Source of the DNA: Budorcas taxicolor
Taxonomy: Eukaryota; Chordata; Mammalia; Artiodactyla; Bovidae
Direction: 5' to 3'
Length of the DNA: 64,000 bases
NCBI RefSeq assembly: GCF_023091745.1
Contig: NW_026291482.1
Span: forward strand, 558,001-622,000
Shown: positions 58,692 to 64,000 of the stretch, piece after piece
Layout: every line of letters begins with the position of its first letter
How positions within the stretch are numbered: the stretch's first letter is position 1
Position numbers and translations under genes: made by a program
Notes under the pieces: model-generated
Database searches by the model: none
What the model was told of the DNA's origin: nothing
What the model saw: the letters and a program-made list of their open reading frames with translations, nothing else

Positions 58692-59507
58692 ATGGATCTT
58701 GGGGTGCTTCTGAGTCTCCCCAGGGGAGTCAGGCCTCGTCTCGAGTGGGGGCATGCACGTGCGCTTTCCTCCCGAGCTGCAGCAGTAGTGTCACGCTTCC
58801 TGTCACGTGGATCAAGGGATCTGTGGCTTTCCCTCCAGGCTGTCCCTCGAGGCTTTCCCACGAGGCTTTCCCACAGGGCTGTGCCACGTGCCACCTTGGT
58901 GGGAGTCGATCCTCGGCGTGAAAGACGAGCCGGTGAAGGGAAAAGAGGTTCCTCTGGAATGGACTGAGACATCTGGGGGACTCTTGGAATGGTGGCACGA
59001 CCCTGGAGTTCCTCTCGCCGTTCCTGTTGAGAGGGCCTCCTCTTGAGATGCGACGGGAACGCCGGGAACTCTTTCCCGACGAAGCAGGGAAAGGATCCCT
59101 CATCTCGAGCTACGAGGTGGAAACGGGGCTCCTCTGGATGTGGGCGGGACCCTCGTGATTCCTCTCGAGTGGAGACGGCTAGGTCGGGGAAGTTCTTGAT
59201 TTGCACCAAGGGTGTGAAGGACCCTTTCGAAGTTCCAGAGGTGAGGTGTGATCAGCCTCGAGACGCCTCAGCGGAAATGGGCCTCATCTCGCCTGGAGGG
59301 GAGAACCTCCTGGATTTTCTCGAGTTGCGGCAGGTCTTCTCGAGTTACGACGGGGACCTCAGGGACCCGCTCTGGTGGCCTCAGGAAAGGCCAGTCCCCA
59401 TGCGAGTTGCTAGGGGACCTCTCGGGATTCCTCTCCCGTCCATGCCGGGGCCTCAGTCCTTGTGTGGAGTCGGGGCCGGAACCTGAGGATTCCTCTCCAG
59501 TGTTGCC
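58692..59507 (+). repeat. Satellite monomer 73 (816 bp; tetramer unit a)
   Basis: CCCTCCAGG, p169 A, GAG, CCCG, p427 T, GGAAG. Confidence 0.95.
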
Positions 59508-60322
59508 ATGGATCTTGGGGTGCTTCTGAGTCTCCCCAGGGGAGTCAGGCCTCGTCTCGAGTGGGGGCATGCACCTGCGCTTTCCTCCCGAGCTGCAGCA
59601 GTAGTGTCACGCTTCCTGTCACGTGGATCAAGGGATCTGTGGCTTTCCCTCGAGGCTGTCCCTCGAGGCTTTCCCACGAGGCTTTCCCACAGGGCTGTGC
59701 CACGTGCCACCTTGGTGGGAGTCGATCCTCGGCGTGAAAGACGAGCCGGTGAAGGGAAAAGAGGTTCCTCTGGAATGGACTGAGACATCTGGGGGACTCT
59801 TGGAATGGTGGCACGACCCTGGAGTTCCTCTCGCCGTTCCTGTTGAGAGGGCCTCCTCTTCACATGCGACGGGAACGCCGGGAACTCTTTCCCGACGAAG
59901 CAGGGAAAGGATCCCTCATCTCGAGCTACGAGGCGGAAACGGGGCTCCTCTGGATGTGGGCGGGACCCTCGTGATTCCTCTCGAGTGGAGACGGCTAGGT
60001 CGGGGAAGTTCTTGATTTGCACCAAGGGTGTGAAGGACCCTTTCGAAGTTCCAGAGGTGAGGTGTGATCAGCCTCGAGACGCCTCAGCGGAAATGGGCCT
60101 CATCTCGCCTGGAGGGGAGAACCTCCTGGATTTTCTCGAGTTGGGCAGGTCTTCTCGAGTTACGACGGGGACCTCAGGGACCCGCTCTGGTGGCCTCAGG
60201 AAAGGCCAGTCCCCATGCGAGTTGCTAGGGGACCTCTCGGGATTCCTCTCCCGTCCATGCCGGGGCCTCAGTCCTTGTGTGGAGTCGGGGCCGGAACCTG
60301 AGGATTCCTCTCCAGTGTTGCC
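59508..60322 (+). repeat. Satellite monomer 74 (815 bp; tetramer unit b)
   Basis: Same variants as monomer 70: CACCTG, CAC, GGAAG and the GAGTTGGGCAGG deletion. Confidence 0.95.
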
Positions 60323-61138
60323 ATGGATCTTGGGGTGCTTCTGAGTCTCCCCAGGGGAGTCAGGCCTCGTCTCGAGTGGGGGCATGCACGTGCGCTTTCC
60401 TCCCGAGCTGCAGCAGTAGTGTCACGCTTCCTGTCACGTGGATCAAGGGATCTGTGGCTTTCCCTCGAGGCTGTCCCTCGAGGCTTTCCCACGAGGCTTT
60501 CCCACAGGGCTGTGCCACGTGCCACCTTGGTGGGAGTCGATCCTCGGCGTGAAAGACGAGCCGGTGAAGGGAAAAGAGGTTCCTCTGGAATGGACTGAGA
60601 CATCTGGGGGACTCTTGGAATGGTGGCACGACCCTGGAGTTCCTCTCGCCGTTCCTGTTGAGAGGGCTTCCTCTTCACATGCGACGGGAACGCCGGGAAC
60701 TCTTTCCCGACGAAGCAGGGAAAGGATCCCTCATCTCGAGCTACGAGGCGGAAACGGGGCTACTCTGGATGTGGGCGGGACCCTCGTGATTCCTCTCGAG
60801 TGGAGACGGCTAGGTCGGGGAACTTCTTGATTTGCACCAAGGGTGTGAAGGACCCTTTCGAAGTTCCAGAGGTGAGGTGTGTTCAGCCTCGAGACTCCTC
60901 AGCGGAAATGGGCCTCATCTCGCCTGGAGGGGAGAACCTCCTGGATTTTCTCGAGTTGCGGCAGGTCTTCTCGAGTTACGACGGGGACCTCAGGGACCCG
61001 CTCTGGTGGCCTCAGGAAAGGCCAGTCCCCATGCGAGTTGCTAGGGGACCTCTCGGGATTCCTCTCCCGTCCATGCCGGGGCCTCAGTCCTTGTGTGGAG
61101 TCGGGGCCGGAACCTGAGGATTCCTCTCCAGTGTTGCC
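60323..61138 (+). repeat. Satellite monomer 75 (816 bp; tetramer unit c)
   Basis: Same variants as monomer 71, including GGCTACTCTGG and GTGTTCAGCCTCGAGACTCC. Confidence 0.95.
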
Positions 61139-61954
61139 ATGGATCTTGGGGTGCTTCTGAGTCTCCCCAGGGGAGTCAGGCCTCGTCTCGAGTGGGGGCA
61201 TGCACGTGCGCTTTCCTCCCGAGCTGCAGCAGTAGTGTCACGCTTCCTGTCACGTGGATCAAGGGATCTGTGGCTTTCCCTCGAGGCTGTCCCTCGAGGC
61301 TTTCCCACGAGGCTTTCCCACAGGGCTGTGCCACGTGCCACCTTGGTGGGAGTCGATCCTCGGCGTGAAAGACGAGCCGGTGAAGGGAAAAGAGGTTCCT
61401 CTGGAATGGACTGAGACATCTGGGGGACTCTTGGAATGGTGGCACGACCCTGGAGTTCCTCTCGCCGTTCCTGTTGAGAGGGCCTCCTCTTGAGATGCGA
61501 CGGGAACGCCGGGAACTCTTTCCCGACGAAGCAGGGAAAGGATCCCTCATCTCGAGCTACGAGGCGGAAACGGGGCTCCTCTGGATGTGGGCGGGACCCT
61601 CGTGATTCCTCTCGAGTGGAGACGGCTAGGTCGGGGAACTTCTTGATTTGCACCAAGGGTGTGAAGGACCCTTTCGAAGTTCCAGAGGTGAGGTGTGATC
61701 AGCCTCGAGACGCCTCAGCGGAAATGGGCCTCATCTCGCCTGGAGGGGAGAACCTCCTGGATTTTCTCGAGTTGCGGCAGGTCTTCTCGAGTTACGACGG
61801 GGACCTCAGGGACCCGCTCTGGTGGCCTCAGGAAAGGCCAGTCCCCATGCGAGTTGCTAGGGGACCTCTCGGGATTCCTCTCCCGTCCATGCCGGGGCCT
61901 CAGTCCTTGTGTGGAGTCGGGGCCGGAACCTGAGGATTCCTCTCCAGTGTTGCC
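61139..61954 (+). repeat. Satellite monomer 76 (816 bp; tetramer unit d)
   Basis: Consensus-like as monomer 72: p169 A, GAG, CCCG, GGAAC. Confidence 0.95.
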
Positions 61955-62770
61955 ATGGATCTTGGGGTGCTTCTGAGTCTCCCCAGGGGAGTCACGCCTC
62001 GTCTCGAGTGGGGGCATGCACGTGCGCTTTCCTCCCGAGCTGCAGCAGTAGTGTCACGCTTCCTGTCACGTGGATCAAGGGATCTGTGGCTTTCCCTCCA
62101 GGCTGTCCCTCGAGGCTTTCCCACGAGGCTTTCCCACAGGGCTGTGCCACGTGCCACCTTGGTGGGAGTCGATCCTCGGCGTGAAAGACGAGCCGGTGAA
62201 GGGAAAAGAGGTTCCTCTGGAATGGACTGAGACATCTGGGGGACTCTTGGAATGGTGGCACGACCCTGGAGTTCCTCTCGCCGTTCCTGTTGAGAGGGCC
62301 TCCTCTTCACATGCGACGGGAACGCCGGGAACTCTTTCCCGACGAAGCAGGGAAAGGATCCCTCATCTCGAGCTACGAGGCGGAAACGGGGCTCCTCTGG
62401 ATGTGGGCGGGACCCTCGTGATTCCTCTCGAGTGGAGACGGCTAGGTCGGGGAACTTCTTGATTTGCACCAAGGGTGTGAAGGACCCTTTCGAAGTTCCA
62501 GAGGTGAGGTGTGATCAGCCTCGAGACGCCTCAGCGGAAATGGGCCTCATCTCGCCTGGAGGGGAGAACCTCCTGGATTTTCTCGAGTTGCGGCAGGTCT
62601 TCTCGAGTTACGACGGGGACCTCAGGGACCCGCTCTGGTGGCCTCAGGAAAGGCCAGTCCCCATGCGAGTTGCTAGGGGACCTCTCGGGATTCCTCTCCC
62701 GTCCATGCCGGGGCCTCAGTCCTTGTGTGGAGTCGGGGCCGGAACCTGAGGATTCCTCTCCAGTGTTGCC
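61955..62770 (+). repeat. Satellite monomer 77 (816 bp; tetramer unit a, recombinant)
   Basis: The 5' part has CCCTCCAGG as in monomer 73. The rest has CAC, p427 C and GGAAC instead of GAG, T and GGAAG, so the unit looks like a crossover or conversion product. Private change: GTCACGCCTCG. Confidence 0.95.
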
Positions 62771-63585
62771 ATGGATCTTGGGGTGCTTCTGAGTCTCCCC
62801 AGGGGAGTCAGGCCTCGTCTCGAGTGGGGGCATGCACCTGCGCTTTCCTCCCGAGCTGCAGCAGTAGTGTCACGCTTCCTGTCACGTGGATCAAGGGATC
62901 TGTGGCTTTCCCTCGAGGCTGTCCCTCGAGGCTTTCCCACGAGGCTTTCCCACAGGGCTGTGCCACGTGCCACCTTGGTGGGAGTCGATCCTCGGCGTGA
63001 AAGACGAGCCGGTGAAGGGAAAAGAGGTTCCTCTGGAATGGACTGAGACATCTGGGGGACTCTTGGAATGGTGGCACGACCCTGGAGTTCCTCTCGCCGT
63101 TCCTGTTGAGAGGGCCTCCTCTTCACATGCGACGGGAACGCCGGGAACTCTTTCCCGACGAAGCAGGGAAAGGATCCCTCATCTCGAGCTACGAGGCGGA
63201 AACGGGGCTCCTCTGGATGTGGGCGGGACCCTCGTGATTCCTCTCGAGTGGAGACGGCTAGGTCGGGGAAGTTCTTGATTTGCACCAAGGGTGTGAAGGA
63301 CCCTTTCGAAGTTCCAGAGGTGAGGTGTGATCAGCCTCGAGACGCCTCAGCGGAAATGGGCCTCATCTCGCCTGGAGGGGAGAACCTCCTGGATTTTCTC
63401 GAGTTGGGCAGGTCTTCTCGAGTTACGACGGGGACCTCAGGGACCCGCTCTGGTGGCCTCAGGAAAGGCCAGTCCCCATGCGAGTTGCTAGGGGACCTCT
63501 CGGGATTCCTCTCCCGTCCATGCCGGGGCCTCAGTCCTTGTGTGGAGTCGGGGCCGGAACCTGAGGATTCCTCTCCAGTGTTGCC
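62771..63585 (+). repeat. Satellite monomer 78 (815 bp; tetramer unit b)
   Basis: CACCTG, p169 A, CAC, GGAAG and the GAGTTGGGCAGG deletion, as in monomers 70 and 74. Confidence 0.95.
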
Positions 63586-64000
63586 ATGGATCTTGGGGTG
63601 CTTCTGAGTCTCCCCAGGGGAGTCAGGCCTCGTCTCGAGTGGGGGCATGCACGTGCGCTTTCCTCCCGAGCTGCAGCAGTAGTGTCACGCTTCCTGTCAC
63701 GTGGATCAAGGGATCTGTGGCTTTCCCTCGAGGCTGTCCCTCGAGGCTTTCCCACGAGGCTTTCCCACAGGGCTGTGCCACGTGCCACCTTGGTGGGAGT
63801 CGATCCTCGGCGTGAAAGACGAGCCGGTGAAGGGAAAAGAGGTTCCTCTGGAATGGACTGAGACATCTGGGGGACTCTTGGAATGGTGGCACGACCCTGG
63901 AGTTCCTCTCGCCGTTCCTGTTGAGAGGGCTTCCTCTTCACATGCGACGGGAACGCCGGGAACTCTTTCCCGACGAAGCAGGGAAAGGATCCCTCATCTC
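63586..64000 (+). repeat. Satellite monomer 79, truncated by window end (415 bp; tetramer unit c)
   Basis: Carries GGCTTCCTCTTCACATG like monomers 71 and 75 and stops just after the GGATCC site. The array continues beyond the window. Confidence 0.95.

Larger units (their letters stand above)
1..64000. repeat. Satellite I-type tandem array, ~816-bp monomer, 79 units
   Basis: The entire window is a head-to-tail array. The landmark ATGGATCTTGG recurs at 18, 834, 1650, 2466 and so on to 63586, spaced 816 or 815 bp, with one spacing of 814 and two of 790. Neighbouring monomers differ by only a few bases. No monomer is inverted and nothing foreign interrupts the array. Monomer positions (p) used below count from the A of that landmark in an 816-bp unit. 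Diagnostic sites: p14 C/T; p169 A/G; p211 G/T; p354-356 GAG/CAC; p384-387 CCCG/CAG (the CAG form makes the 815-bp class); p409 T/A; p427 C/T; p461 C/G; p497-501 GGAAC, GCAAC, CGAAC or GGAAG. A ~0.8-kb CpG-rich unit built on 31-bp subrepeats is known for ruminant satellite I; the caprine assignment is my inference. Confidence 0.95.
55429..64000 (+). repeat. Tetrameric higher-order repeat, 3263-bp period, 2.6 copies
   Basis: Monomers 69-72, 73-76 and 77-79 repeat as a four-monomer block. Landmarks shift by exactly 3263 bp: 56245/59508/62771 and 57060/60323/63586. The second unit always has CACCTG at p65, CAC at p354, GGAAG at p497 and a 1-bp deletion giving GAGTTGGGCAGG. The third unit has GGCTTCCTCTTCACATG; in its two complete copies it also has GGCTACTCTGG and GTGTTCAGCCTCGAGACTCC. 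The fourth is consensus-like. The first unit varies most between copies. Confidence 0.9.

Noticed and set aside
18..63941. Hundreds of open reading frames of 65-225 codons on both strands
   Set aside because: They recur at the same monomer positions in every unit, overlap in several frames and both strands at once, and change length whenever a single base or indel differs. No recognisable domain, codon signature or gene-like regulatory context is present. They reflect a GC-rich satellite with few stop codons.
1..64000. CRISPR array or bacterial repeat system
   Set aside because: The repeats are 816 bp and contiguous with no unique spacers, and no cas-like gene is present.
1..64000. Tandem gene family, rDNA, histone or tRNA cluster
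   Set aside because: No rRNA or tRNA motif, conserved coding frame or spacer/gene alternation is visible within the monomer.
1..64000. A novel defence, mobile or biosynthetic system
   Set aside because: The window contains nothing but satellite monomers. I looked for insertions or frame conservation that might hide such a system and found none.

Overview
The whole 64 kb window is one uninterrupted, head-to-tail satellite DNA array. I see no protein-coding gene, RNA gene, transposon insertion, CRISPR array or unique sequence. Taking the ATGGATCTTGG landmark as monomer start, the window holds 17 bases of a leading monomer, 78 complete monomers (bases 18-63585) and a truncated 79th monomer (63586-64000). 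All are in the same orientation. Most monomers are 816 bp, about a third are 815 bp, one is 814 bp and two are 790 bp.

The likely source is the pericentromeric heterochromatin of a pecoran ruminant, most likely a caprine (sheep, goat or relative). Three things point there: the roughly 816-bp unit, the GC- and CpG-rich composition, and an internal ~31-bp register of diverged CTCGAG-like cores. These are the hallmarks of the ruminant satellite I family (bovine 1.715, ovine/caprine 1.714, cervid satellite I). The assignment is from recall of that family, not from a database search. A cervid or another bovid remains possible.

Layout, using diagnostic variants at fixed monomer positions. 0-3.3 kb: three slightly older-looking monomers with C at p14, then a transition. 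3.3-14.6 kb: a block carrying the CGAAC variant, two monomers with a precise 26-bp deletion, and a duplicated four-monomer segment. 14.6-23 kb: mixed 815/816 monomers including a duplicated dimer. 23-44 kb: a patchwork of segments that recur at distances of 8, 10 and 12 monomers. 44-57 kb: a region with a partial six-monomer periodicity. 55.4-64 kb: a clear tetrameric higher-order repeat of 3263 bp in almost three copies.

Many open reading frames of 65-225 codons exist on both strands in every monomer. They are by-products of a GC-rich repeat with few stop codons, overlap one another in several frames, and are not annotated as genes. What is worth following up is array architecture: changing higher-order periods along one array, recombinant monomers, spread of diagnostic mutations, CpG decay, and a cluster of three CACGTG palindromes next to a 14-bp alternating purine-pyrimidine tract in nearly every monomer. 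I did not find a convincing new gene system.
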